Part shown: piece after piece, positions 1-6,381 of the stretch
Layout: each line of letters starts with the position of its first letter
How positions within the stretch are numbered: the first letter of the stretch is position 1
Made by a program: the position numbers and the translations under genes
The notes under the pieces: model-generated
Databases searched by the model: none
Told to the model about the DNA's origin: nothing
What the model saw: the letters and a program-made list of their open reading frames with translations, nothing else
From: Lysobacterales bacterium
GTDB taxonomy: Bacteria; Pseudomonadota; Gammaproteobacteria; Xanthomonadales; Xanthomonadaceae
Length of the DNA stretch: 9,264 bases
Reading direction: 5' to 3'
Assembly: GCA_020442545.1 (NCBI GenBank)
Contig: JAGRJX010000031.1
Span: 1-9,264, forward strand

Positions 1-236
1 CGGAGATCTACGAGATCGATCCGGCGCGCTGCACTGAGTGCGTTGGGCATCATCCGGAGCCGCAGTGCGTGGAAGTGTGTCCGGTTGAGTGCATTGACCC
101 GGATCCGGCCCACCCGGAAAGCCGCGACGACCTGCTGAGCAAGCTGGCGGCGCTGGGCACGGAACCGGGTGATGCCGCACGGACTGCCGACGAAGCGGCC
201 TTAACGCAACGCCCATACCTGTTCGTTGTCCCTTAG
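1..236 (+). CDS. yfhL: YfhL-family 4Fe-4S dicluster ferredoxin (3' part)
   Basis: Small electron-transfer protein predicted to carry two [4Fe-4S] clusters in the cytoplasm. The gene enters from outside the window and reads in frame from base 3 to the TAG at 234-236, giving 77 visible residues. The visible part has the second cluster motif: C10-T-E-C13, then eight residues to C22, then three to C26 followed by Pro, plus an extra Cys at 30. The CTEC...CP spacing and the insertion between the second and third Cys are typical of the YfhL subgroup of bacterial ferredoxins, as opposed to the classical clostridial type. The first cluster motif and the start lie upstream. The C-terminal tail of about 40 residues is longer than in E. 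coli YfhL. In Xanthomonadales this ferredoxin is commonly found between coaD and ggt, which fits the next gene here. The redox partner is unknown. Confidence 0.9.
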   Translation, partial: EIYEIDPARCTECVGHHPEPQCVEVCPVECIDPDPAHPESRDDLLSKLAALGTEPGDAARTADEAALTQRPYLFVVP

Positions 237-317
237 ACCGACCGTGTGGTGAAGGCCGCAACCAGCCGGAGCAGGCAGATGTCGAAGCATTTCAGCCCGT
301 CCACCGAAGTCGAGCAG

Positions 318-331
318 ATCCCGCGCGGGAT
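318..331. repeat. 14-bp perfect palindrome overlapping the ggt start codon
   Basis: The sequence atcccgcgcgggat equals its own reverse complement. It ends on the first two bases of the preferred ggt ATG (330-332) and occupies the place where a ribosome binding site would be. As DNA it could be an operator. As RNA it offers little loop for a hairpin. CG-rich palindromes arise by chance in DNA this rich in G+C, so a function is unproven. Confidence 0.3.
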
Positions 332-2066
332 GAAGCGACTGTCGATCGTGTTGATGGTGTCAATTCTGACGGCCTGCGCTGCGGCGCCGCCGAAGCCGGC
401 ATCGTCGGACGTCGCGCAGGCGGCGACCCCCATCGAGACGCCGCACCCGCCGGCCGCAGCCATTGCCAGCGCACATGCGGACGCGACGGCGGCCGGTTTC
501 GAGATTCTCGATGCCGGCGGCAATGCTTTCGATGCGGCCATCGCTGTTTCCGCCGTCCTGTCGGTGGTGGAACCGATCAGTTCCGGCATCGGCGGCGGCG
601 GTTTTGTGCTGGTACATCGCGCCAGCGACGGCCGCGATGCGTTCATCGATGCCCGCGAAACCGCGCCGGCATCAGCGCATCCGGCGCGCTACCTTGATGC
701 CGACGGCAACCTCGACCGCGACCGCAGCGTCAACGGGCCGTGGTCGGCGGGTATTCCGGGTCAACCGGCAGCTTGGGTGCACCTGTCGGAAAAATACGGA
801 CGGCTGCCGTTGTTGCGCTCGTTGGCACCGGCCATCCGCATCGCCGAAAATGGATTCCCGGTTTACCCACGGCTGGAATCCGGCTACGCGCGTCGTGCCG
901 ACGTCATGCAGCGCTATCCCGGCACCCGTGCGGTGTTTCTGGCTGACGGTGATCCGCCGCAGGTCGGTGAACGACTGAAGCAGCCTGATCTGGCGCACAC
1001 ACTGCGCCTGCTCGGCGAGCAGGGTTTCGACGGTTTCTATCGCGGCGACATCGCGCAGAAGCTGATTGACGGCGTCAATCGCGAAGGTGGCGAGTGGACT
1101 GCGGAAGATCTTGCCGGCTATCGCGTCCGTGAACGCGAGCCGCTGCGTTTCCGCTATCGAGACTGGGATGTGATCACCGCGCCGCCCCCATCCTCCGGCG
1201 GCGTGGCGCTGGCTGAAATCCTCAACATGGTCTCCGCCTGGAATCTCGCCGAATTGCCCAGGGCCGAACGCGTGCATCTGCTGGTTGAAGCGATGCGACG
1301 TGCCTATCGCGACCGCACGATCTATCTCGGCGATCCGGATTTCGTCAGCATGCCGCTGGCGCGCCTGACCAGCCGCGACTATGCCGCCGGTCTGCGCGCG
1401 ACGATTCATCCCGGGCGCGCCACGCCCAGCGACCTGCTGCCCGGCCAGCCGGCGCCACTGGAAGACGAGGAGACCACGCATTTCGTGGTGATGGACAAGG
1501 AGGGCAACGTCGTGTCCTCGACGCAGACCGTAAACCTTCTCTATGGCTCCGGCCTGATTCCCGAAGGTACTGGCGTGCTGCTCAATGACGAGATGGACGA
1601 TTTCGCGCTCAAGCCCGGTACGCCCAATGCCTTCGGCGTGATGGGCTTCGAGGCCAACGCCGTGGCACCGGGACGGCGCATGCTGAGCTCCATGTCGCCA
1701 ACCTTCATGCGCAATGGCGACAGCTTCATGGCGCTGGGCACGCCCGGCGGTTCGCGAATCATCACCATGGTCCTGCTCGGCATGCTGGGCTTTGACGACG
1801 GCCTCGATCCGCAGGCGGTCACCGCGCTGCCGCGCTACCACCACCAGTGGCTCCCCGACGTGATACTCGCAGAGTCCGATGCGCTTGATGCAGACACTAT
1901 CCAGGCGCTGGAGGCCATGGGCCATACCGTGGTCGTGCGCGAGGACAGCTGGGGCAACATGCATGCCCTTTCCTGGAATCGGGCCAGTGGCGAAGTGAAG
2001 GCCGGCAGCGATCCGCGCCATCCCGAGGCAAAGGCTTCGGTCAGGTCGACCGGCAGCGCAGACTGA
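330..2066 (+). CDS. ggt: Gamma-glutamyltransferase (glutathione hydrolase), predicted lipoprotein
   Basis: Cleaves the gamma-glutamyl bond of glutathione and related peptides, by hydrolysis or by transfer to another amino acid, outside the cytoplasm. It is made as one chain that cuts itself into a large and a small subunit. From the ATG at 330 it has 578 residues, the usual length. The catalytic Thr that begins the small subunit is Thr382, in EETTHF. Substrate-binding motifs are present: R109 in DARETAP, NDEMDDF at 419-425, SSMSPT at 453-458 and a GG pair at 473-474. The lid-loop segment after NDEMDDF (about 428-439) is retained, as in E. coli Ggt. An in-frame GTG at 246 or ATG at 279 would lengthen the protein. 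I chose 330 because it places a lipoprotein signal at the N terminus: MKR, a hydrophobic stretch, then lipobox LTAC with Cys16. Residue +2 is Ala, which favours outer-membrane sorting. The Shine-Dalgarno sequence before 330 is poor, so the start is less certain than the identity. Confidence 0.95.
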   Translation: MKRLSIVLMVSILTACAAAPPKPASSDVAQAATPIETPHPPAAAIASAHADATAAGFEILDAGGNAFDAAIAVSAVLSVVEPISSGIGGGGFVLVHRASDGRDAFIDARETAPASAHPARYLDADGNLDRDRSVNGPWSAGIPGQPAAWVHLSEKYGRLPLLRSLAPAIRIAENGFPVYPRLESGYARRADVMQRYPGTRAVFLADGDPPQVGERLKQPDLAHTLRLLGEQGFDGFYRGDIAQKLIDGVNREGGEWTAEDLAGYRVREREPLRFRYRDWDVITAPPPSSGGVALAEILNMVSAWNLAELPRAERVHLLVEAMRRAYRDRTIYLGDPDFVSMPLARLTSRDYAAGLRATIHPGRATPSDLLPGQPAPLEDEETTHFVVMDKEGNVVSSTQTVNLLYGSGLIPEGTGVLLNDEMDDFALKPGTPNAFGVMGFEANAVAPGRRMLSSMSPTFMRNGDSFMALGTPGGSRIITMVLLGMLGFDDGLDPQAVTALPRYHHQWLPDVILAESDALDADTIQALEAMGHTVVVREDSWGNMHALSWNRASGEVKAGSDPRHPEAKASVRSTGSAD

Positions 2067-2095
2067 CCTGCAAGGCTGCGGTCATCATGGACGCG

Positions 2096-2101
2096 TAGAA
2101 T
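2096..2101 (+). promoter_or_regulatory. Possible -10 element for the four-gene operon
   Basis: The hexamer TAGAAT (one mismatch to TATAAT) lies 41 bp before the ATG at 2143, in the 76-bp gap after ggt. It is the most AT-rich, sigma70-like element in that gap. No convincing -35 box is seen at 16-18 bp upstream, so the call is tentative. No U-tract terminator for ggt is visible in the gap, so read-through from ggt is also possible. Confidence 0.3.
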
Positions 2102-2142
2102 GGCGGCGATGACGTAACGGCGCAGATTCAACGGAGCACGGC

Positions 2143-3039
2143 ATGAAGTTCTGGTCCATCCTCGGCAATTCGCAAAAGCTCGATGGCGGCGCCATGTTCG
2201 GCAACGTGCCGCAGGCGATGTGGTCCAAATGGATCGCCCCGGATGCGGAGAATCGCATTCCGCTGGCCTGCCGCGCGCTGCTGATCGAGGACGATGACGG
2301 TCGCCGCATCCTGCTGGAAACCGGTATCGGTGCCTTTTTCGAGCCGAGGTTGCGCGAGCGTTTCGGCGTGGTCGAGTCAAACCACGTCCTGCTGGATTCG
2401 CTGGCTGAGGCCGGATTCACGCACAAGGACATCGACGTGGTGGTGCTGAGTCATCTGCATTTTGACCACGCCGGCGGTCTGCTGACGCCATGGCAGGAAG
2501 GCCATCCACCGCGACTGCTGTTCCCGAACGCACGCTTTGTGGTCGGGCGCAAGGCCTTTGAACGTGCGCGTCACCCGCATCCGCGCGACCGCGCGTCGTT
2601 CATCGTGGAACTGCCGGAACTGCTGGAAGGCAGCGGCCGGCTGGAGCTGGTTGATGGTGCGCGCTCGGCGGTGCTTGGTGACCGCTTCCAGCTGCACTTC
2701 AGCGATGGCCATACGCCGGGGCTGCTGCTGGTCGAAGTGTTCGCAGAGGCCCAAGGCGGCGGACTGCTGTTCTGCGCCGACCTGATTCCCGGCCGGCCCT
2801 GGGTGCATCTTCCGGTGACCATGGGCTATGACCGCTACCCGGAACGACTCATCGACGAGAAGCGCGCCTTTCTTGATGACATGCTGACCCGAGGCGTGCG
2901 CCTGTACTTCACGCATGACAGCGAATGCGCCATTGCGGCGATCGACCGCGACCAGCGCGGCCGGTATTCCGGCGTGCGGCCGCTGGATGCGTTGGCGGGT
3001 TGCGGTTGGGATGCGCTGCCGGCCGCAGGAAGCGCCTGA
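2143..3039 (+). CDS. MBL-fold metallo-hydrolase, YtnP/AHL-lactonase-like
   Basis: Predicted zinc-dependent hydrolase of the metallo-beta-lactamase fold, 298 residues, with no signal peptide, so cytoplasmic. The metal-binding set is complete: H104, H106, D108 and H109 in SHLHFDHAGG, H190 in SDGHTPG, D212 in CADL and H258 in FTHD. The N-terminal DGGAMFGNVP...W motif (about 14-30) and the NRIPLACRALLIE strand resemble the YtnP subgroup, whose B. subtilis member is a quorum-quenching N-acyl-homoserine lactonase. Lactonase activity is therefore plausible. The family also contains other esterases and lactonases, and no sequence feature fixes the substrate. The start is supported by GGAG at 2133-2136, six bases before the ATG. 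It is the first gene of the tight operon running to 5636; its stop is three bases before the next ATG. Confidence 0.9.
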   Translation: MKFWSILGNSQKLDGGAMFGNVPQAMWSKWIAPDAENRIPLACRALLIEDDDGRRILLETGIGAFFEPRLRERFGVVESNHVLLDSLAEAGFTHKDIDVVVLSHLHFDHAGGLLTPWQEGHPPRLLFPNARFVVGRKAFERARHPHPRDRASFIVELPELLEGSGRLELVDGARSAVLGDRFQLHFSDGHTPGLLLVEVFAEAQGGGLLFCADLIPGRPWVHLPVTMGYDRYPERLIDEKRAFLDDMLTRGVRLYFTHDSECAIAAIDRDQRGRYSGVRPLDALAGCGWDALPAAGSA

Positions 3040-3042
3040 GGC

Positions 3043-3807
3043 ATGCGGTTGCAACCCGCCCTGATCGTTGCCTGGGCCCTGCTCGCGCTGTCGGCTGGCC
3101 GGTTTCCGGTGGTGCATGCGGCAGCGTCGACGGCATCGGCTGGCCCGGCAACGAAGACGGTTGCGCCGCGGGGTGAGCTTTGGCCCTTGGCGTCACTGAC
3201 CGACGAAAGTTTTGGTGTCTCGGTGCGCGCGTTGGCGCTGCGCCGCGAGGTGCGGATGTACCAGTGGCGCGCGCAAACCGGGACTGACGGCAGCGTGAGC
3301 TGGTCGCGCGAGTGGTCTTCGGAACGCATCGTCATTCCCGCTGCGCTGCGCGACGCGGATCACGTCAATCCCGGGCGTATGCCGTTTCCGAGCGCCGCCT
3401 GGCGCGCGTCGCAGGTAGAGCTGGACGGCCACCTGGTGGATACCGGTCTTTTCGCGCACTTCAATGACTGGCAGCCGCATCCGGTGGACACGACGTCCTT
3501 GCCGCCCAACCTGGCGGCCAGCTTTTCCGGCGACGAGGGCTGCATCCATAGCGGTCGGGATGCGGCAAAGCCCGCGATTGGTGACTTGCGCATCTGCTGG
3601 GAGCAGCTGCCGGCCGGTCCTGTCGAGGGTGTCGTGCGCCTGGAAGCAGATCGCTGGGTAGCCGGCGAGGTACCCGTGACACGCGGCGTCCAGCATGAGG
3701 ATTTTGCGCTGGATGTCCCGGAACGTGTCTACTGGCTGATGGGAGGCGCGTTGCTGGCGGGTTTTCTGCTCTTCGCCCTGGCCGCACAACGTCGAAGAAG
3801 GGAATGA
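3043..3807 (+). CDS. Short TMEM43/LUMA-like membrane protein
   Basis: A 254-residue exported or membrane protein. An N-terminal hydrophobic segment (about 5-27, ending in a VHAAA-type cleavage site) is followed by a region outside the cytoplasm and one C-terminal membrane helix (229-249) with a basic tail (RRRRE). Its middle resembles the extramembrane domain of the TMEM43 family (DUF1625): RREVRMYQWR at 67-76, a W-S pair followed by a basic/acidic strand near 87-95, HVNPGRMPF at 107-115, and IGDLRI at 179-184 followed by a GPV strand. TMEM43 proteins are normally around 400 residues with several C-terminal helices, so this is a reduced form. The reading frame is intact. AGGA at 3027-3030 is a rather distant ribosome site, and translational coupling with the preceding gene is likely. 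Family assignment is from remembered motifs, and the molecular function is not known. The overlap in spacing with the next gene suggests the two products are made together. Confidence 0.75.
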   Translation: MRLQPALIVAWALLALSAGRFPVVHAAASTASAGPATKTVAPRGELWPLASLTDESFGVSVRALALRREVRMYQWRAQTGTDGSVSWSREWSSERIVIPAALRDADHVNPGRMPFPSAAWRASQVELDGHLVDTGLFAHFNDWQPHPVDTTSLPPNLAASFSGDEGCIHSGRDAAKPAIGDLRICWEQLPAGPVEGVVRLEADRWVAGEVPVTRGVQHEDFALDVPERVYWLMGGALLAGFLLFALAAQRRRRE

Positions 3808-3810
3808 AGA

Positions 3811-5238
3811 ATGGTTGAGGACCACAACACCGATCCGGCCACCGCGTCGCGAAGGCGATTCCTGGGTACCGGCGGCATTGCGCTGGGCGCGGGACTTGGC
3901 GGACTGTCGCCAGTCGGGAAGCTGCTTGCCGCCGCCGGCCAGGCGGACACGAAGGGCGCGACTCGAGCACGCGGATACGGACCGTTGCGTCCGGTTCGCG
4001 ACGAGAACACCGGTCTACCGCTGCTGAAGCTGCCGGACGGCTTCAGCTACCGCAGTTTCGGTTGGGCCGGTGATCCTCTGGCCGGTGGCGGGGTGATGCC
4101 TGCCGCGCATGACGGCATGGGCTTGGTCCGGGTCGAGGGCAGTCGAGTGCGGCTGATCCGCAACCACGAGGTGTCCCGCATCGGCCCGGCCTTCGGCAAG
4201 CCGGAATTCCAGTACGACCCCAGCGCACAGGGCGGCACGGTCACGCTGGACTACGACTGCGAGAGCGGCAGACTGGTGTCCGCCCACGCCAGTCTGGCCG
4301 GCACCATGACCAACTGTGGTGGCGGCATCACGCCCTGGGGCAGCTGGCTCAGCGGCGAGGAGTTCGTGTCCGCCGCCGGTAAGTCGGTGATGACCAAGTC
4401 CGGTATCGGTCGACTCCAACGTGATCACGGCTTCGTGTTCGAGGTGCCGGCAGACGGCCACTCCGATGCCGTGCCAATCCGCGACATGGGGCAGTTCCGC
4501 CACGAGGCTGCGGTGGTGTTCCCGCCCAGCGGTGACGTCTACCTGACCGAGGATATGGAGCCGGTCGCCGGCTTTTATCGCTTCGTGCCGAAGACTCCTG
4601 GCAAGTTGATCGAGGGCGGTGCGCTGTACATGCTGCGCGCCAAGGGCCGCAAAGAGCTGCGCTCCGGGCTGACCGTGGGTGAGCCCATGGACGTGGACTG
4701 GGTGCGCATCGAGAACCCCGATCACGGCATCGATGCCGAGCACGACGATATCCGGGGCGTGCAGCGGCAGGCGCTGGTGCATGGTGCGTCGAAGTTCACC
4801 CGGCTGGAAGGCATCTTCGTGAGTGGCGAGGACGTGTTTTTCACCGCCACCAACGGCGGCAATGCCGGCTGCGGACAGGTGTTCCGCTACCGTCCGGCCG
4901 AGCAGCAGCTGACCCTGGTCTACGAGTCCACCGACCCATCCGTGCTGGATTACCCGGACAACATCTGCATCAGTCCGCGTGGCGGCATGGTGATTTGCCA
5001 GGACAGCAAGGGCGACTCGCAGAGCCTGTTTGGCCTGACCGCCGGCAACGAGCTGTTCGAGTTCGCTCGCAACAACGTGGTGCTGGATGGCGCAACCAGG
5101 GGCCTCTCCGGCGACTTCCGGCGTTCGGAGTGGGCCGGCAGCTGCTTCACGCCGGACGGCAAGTGGCTGTTCGCCAACGTCTACAGTCCGGGATTTACGG
5201 TGGCGATCACCGGCCCCTGGGGCGAGGGGCTGGTCTGA
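3811..5238 (+). CDS. Tat-exported DUF839/PhoX-like phosphatase
   Basis: Predicted metal-dependent phosphoesterase of the PhoX (DUF839) superfamily, exported folded by the Tat system. The N terminus carries SRRRFLG (13-19), a Tat twin-arginine motif, then a weakly hydrophobic Gly/Ala-rich segment to about residue 42. The PhoX core is recognisable: NCGGGITPWGSWLSGEE at 168-184 with Cys169, the position of the iron-ligand Cys in PhoX, and acidic residues of the kind that bind Fe and Ca in HEAAVV (231-236), TEDME (246-250), RLEGIF (331-336) and YPDNICISP (381-389). At 475 residues it is shorter than Pseudomonas PhoX and matches the shorter DUF839 proteins, so phosphomonoesterase activity is probable but not certain. 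AAGGGA at 3798-3803 precedes the ATG by seven bases. The stop shares one base with the next start. No Pho box was recognised upstream, so phosphate control cannot be claimed. Confidence 0.9.
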   Translation: MVEDHNTDPATASRRRFLGTGGIALGAGLGGLSPVGKLLAAAGQADTKGATRARGYGPLRPVRDENTGLPLLKLPDGFSYRSFGWAGDPLAGGGVMPAAHDGMGLVRVEGSRVRLIRNHEVSRIGPAFGKPEFQYDPSAQGGTVTLDYDCESGRLVSAHASLAGTMTNCGGGITPWGSWLSGEEFVSAAGKSVMTKSGIGRLQRDHGFVFEVPADGHSDAVPIRDMGQFRHEAAVVFPPSGDVYLTEDMEPVAGFYRFVPKTPGKLIEGGALYMLRAKGRKELRSGLTVGEPMDVDWVRIENPDHGIDAEHDDIRGVQRQALVHGASKFTRLEGIFVSGEDVFFTATNGGNAGCGQVFRYRPAEQQLTLVYESTDPSVLDYPDNICISPRGGMVICQDSKGDSQSLFGLTAGNELFEFARNNVVLDGATRGLSGDFRRSEWAGSCFTPDGKWLFANVYSPGFTVAITGPWGEGLV

Positions 5239-5636
5239 TGGCGGCGATCATGTTTCCGGCTACTGCCGCGATCTACTGCGCGCTGTCGGTGCTGCTGGTG
5301 CTGGTGCTGGCGATGCGCGTCGTCACGGTGCGCCGCAGCGAGCAGATCGGCATCGGGGATGACGGGAACCGCCGCCTCGCGCGCCGCATCCGCGTTCACG
5401 CCAACGCCCTGGAGAACCTGCCGCTGGCACTGCTGCTGCTGGTGCTTCTGGAGATGTCCGGGGTGGCCAGCGCGTGGATACACGGTCTTGGCGCGACGCT
5501 GCTTGCGGCGCGAGTTTGGCATGCGAGCGGTCTGTCGGCCCGCTCCGGCTACAGCCTGGGCCGTTTCTGGGGCACCCTGGTCACCTGGCTGCTGATGCTG
5601 GGCATGGCCGGAGGACTGCTGCTGCGCAGCCTCTGA
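5238..5636 (+). CDS. MAPEG-family membrane protein
   Basis: A 132-residue integral membrane protein with about four helices (roughly 5-27, 60-78, 80-95 and 110-130). The hallmark MAPEG sequence lies at the start of helix 2: RVHANALEN (52-60), with the conserved Arg, Asn and Glu-Asn, followed by a Leu-rich helix and the ARVWHASGLS motif (91-100). MAPEG includes microsomal glutathione transferases and leukotriene C4 synthase, but the short bacterial members of the YecN type have no firmly known substrate. The ATG at 5238 overlaps the previous TGA by one base (TGATG) and has GAGGGG at 5224-5229 eight bases upstream. The frame is open further upstream to 4995, but that part lies inside the PhoX-like gene in another frame and is not MAPEG sequence. 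It is the last gene of the operon. Confidence 0.92.
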   Translation: MAAIMFPATAAIYCALSVLLVLVLAMRVVTVRRSEQIGIGDDGNRRLARRIRVHANALENLPLALLLLVLLEMSGVASAWIHGLGATLLAARVWHASGLSARSGYSLGRFWGTLVTWLLMLGMAGGLLLRSL

Positions 5637-5655
5637 TTGCCGACGATCAGGCTGC
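5626..5655. terminator. Imperfect hairpin between convergent stops
   Basis: The arms are gcagc + ctgat (5626-5630, 5633-5637) and atcag + gctgc (5646-5655), with a two-base bulge and an eight-base loop. The hairpin covers the stop codons of both the MAPEG gene and the convergent NUDIX gene, which are 10 bp apart. No T-run follows on either strand, so it is not a classical intrinsic terminator. It could still act as a shared 3' end structure for both transcripts. Confidence 0.35.
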
Positions 5656-6213
5656 CGCGCAGCCATCCGGGTTGCGATCCACGAAGTACAGGCCGGCGTA
5701 GAGCTTGGGGTCAATGGCGTAGCCTTCCGCGGCCTTGCGGCAAAGCCAGGCGGCGGCCTCGCTGCGCGGCACTTCGTGCACGACGATGTCCTCATTGTCA
5801 TCACCACCGCCGGGCCCCATTCGGCGGAGGCCGCGCGCCCGAGCAAAGGCGATGATTTCGTTGCTCATGCCCGCAGAGGTCGGCCCCTGCATCAGCATCT
5901 CGACGCGCTCGGCGCGCCAACCGGTTTCTTCCTCCAGCTCCCGGATGGCCGCGTCTTCAACGGATTCGCTGCTGTCGATGTCGCCGACCAGCCCGGCCGG
6001 CATCTCTATCGCCGACGCGTTCAGCGGCACGCGGAACTGCTCGACCAGCAAGATCCGGTCTTCCGGCGTCAGCGCGACGATAATCACCGCGCAGCGGGCA
6101 TTGCTGCGCTCGGCATACTCCCAGCCGTCGCGGCGGATCAGGCGCAGATAGTCGCCCTCGGCCATGATCTCGCCGGCGCTGGTGATGGTGGCTGCATTGG
6201 ACGTTGGATTCAT
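5647..6213 (-). CDS. NUDIX hydrolase, ADP-ribose pyrophosphatase type
   Basis: Predicted Mg-dependent cytoplasmic hydrolase of nucleoside diphosphates linked to another group. The 188-residue protein has a perfect NUDIX box at 77-99 (G, five residues, E83, seven residues, R91-E-L-E-E-E-T-G-W). Before it comes the RILLVEQFRVPL...EMPAGLV segment (about 53-75) typical of ADP-ribose and nucleotide-sugar pyrophosphatases. A Pro (P111 in QGPTSAGMSNE) follows the box by 12 residues. This is not the 15-16 residue spacing of E. coli-type ADP-ribose pyrophosphatases, so the exact substrate is open. The start at 6213 has GGAG (complement of 6222-6225) eight bases upstream. The frame stays open far upstream, antisense to the next gene, but that part is not coding. 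Nothing suggests a functional tie to the convergent operon. Confidence 0.93.
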   Translation of the reverse strand: MNPTSNAATITSAGEIMAEGDYLRLIRRDGWEYAERSNARCAVIIVALTPEDRILLVEQFRVPLNASAIEMPAGLVGDIDSSESVEDAAIRELEEETGWRAERVEMLMQGPTSAGMSNEIIAFARARGLRRMGPGGGDDNEDIVVHEVPRSEAAAWLCRKAAEGYAIDPKLYAGLYFVDRNPDGCAAA

Positions 6214-6295
6214 GCGGACGTCTCCGGTTGCGGGTCCAGACGGGGATGGTAGGGCAACGCGATCCAGAGTTTCGCCAGCCGGCCGATGGTGCAGG

Positions 6296-6316
6296 CGCCG
6301 GGAACCTTTGCCGGCG
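6296..6316. repeat. Inverted repeat in the divergent intergenic region (outer)
   Basis: Arms cgccgg (6296-6301) and ccggcg (6311-6316) are separated by nine bases containing the only AT-rich patch nearby. It lies in the 168-bp region between the divergent NUDIX and propeller genes. It could be an operator or a 5' UTR hairpin, but the arms are short and GC-rich. Confidence 0.3.
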
Positions 6317-6324
6317 TGTCCGGT

Positions 6325-6341
6325 CGCAGGCATCGCCTGCG
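6325..6341. repeat. Inverted repeat upstream of the propeller gene
   Basis: Perfect seven-base arms cgcaggc and gcctgcg with a three-base loop (atc). The repeat ends 40 bp before the ATG at 6382 and eight bases after the preceding inverted repeat. The pair could fold as two consecutive hairpins in the leader of the propeller gene or serve as a protein-binding site. No clear -10/-35 pair was found for either gene in this region. Confidence 0.4.
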
Positions 6342-6381
6342 GCAATGAGCCCGCCCCACACATGGTCAAGATGAGTTGCGA

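Noticed and set aside
246..329. GTG start at 246 for ggt
   Set aside because: It would add a polar stretch before the lipoprotein signal and hide it. No ribosome site is seen before 246.
672..2021. 449-residue open frame antisense to ggt
   Set aside because: It overlaps a complete, motif-rich Ggt gene. High-GC codon bias leaves the antisense frame open, and its protein has no recognisable domain.
4015..4782. 255-residue His-rich antisense frame opposite the PhoX-like gene
   Set aside because: Its composition is that of a GC-rich shadow frame, with no domain and no ribosome site of note.
4995..5237. N-terminal extension of the MAPEG frame
   Set aside because: It lies inside the PhoX-like gene in another frame. 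The MAPEG family length fits the ATG at 5238.
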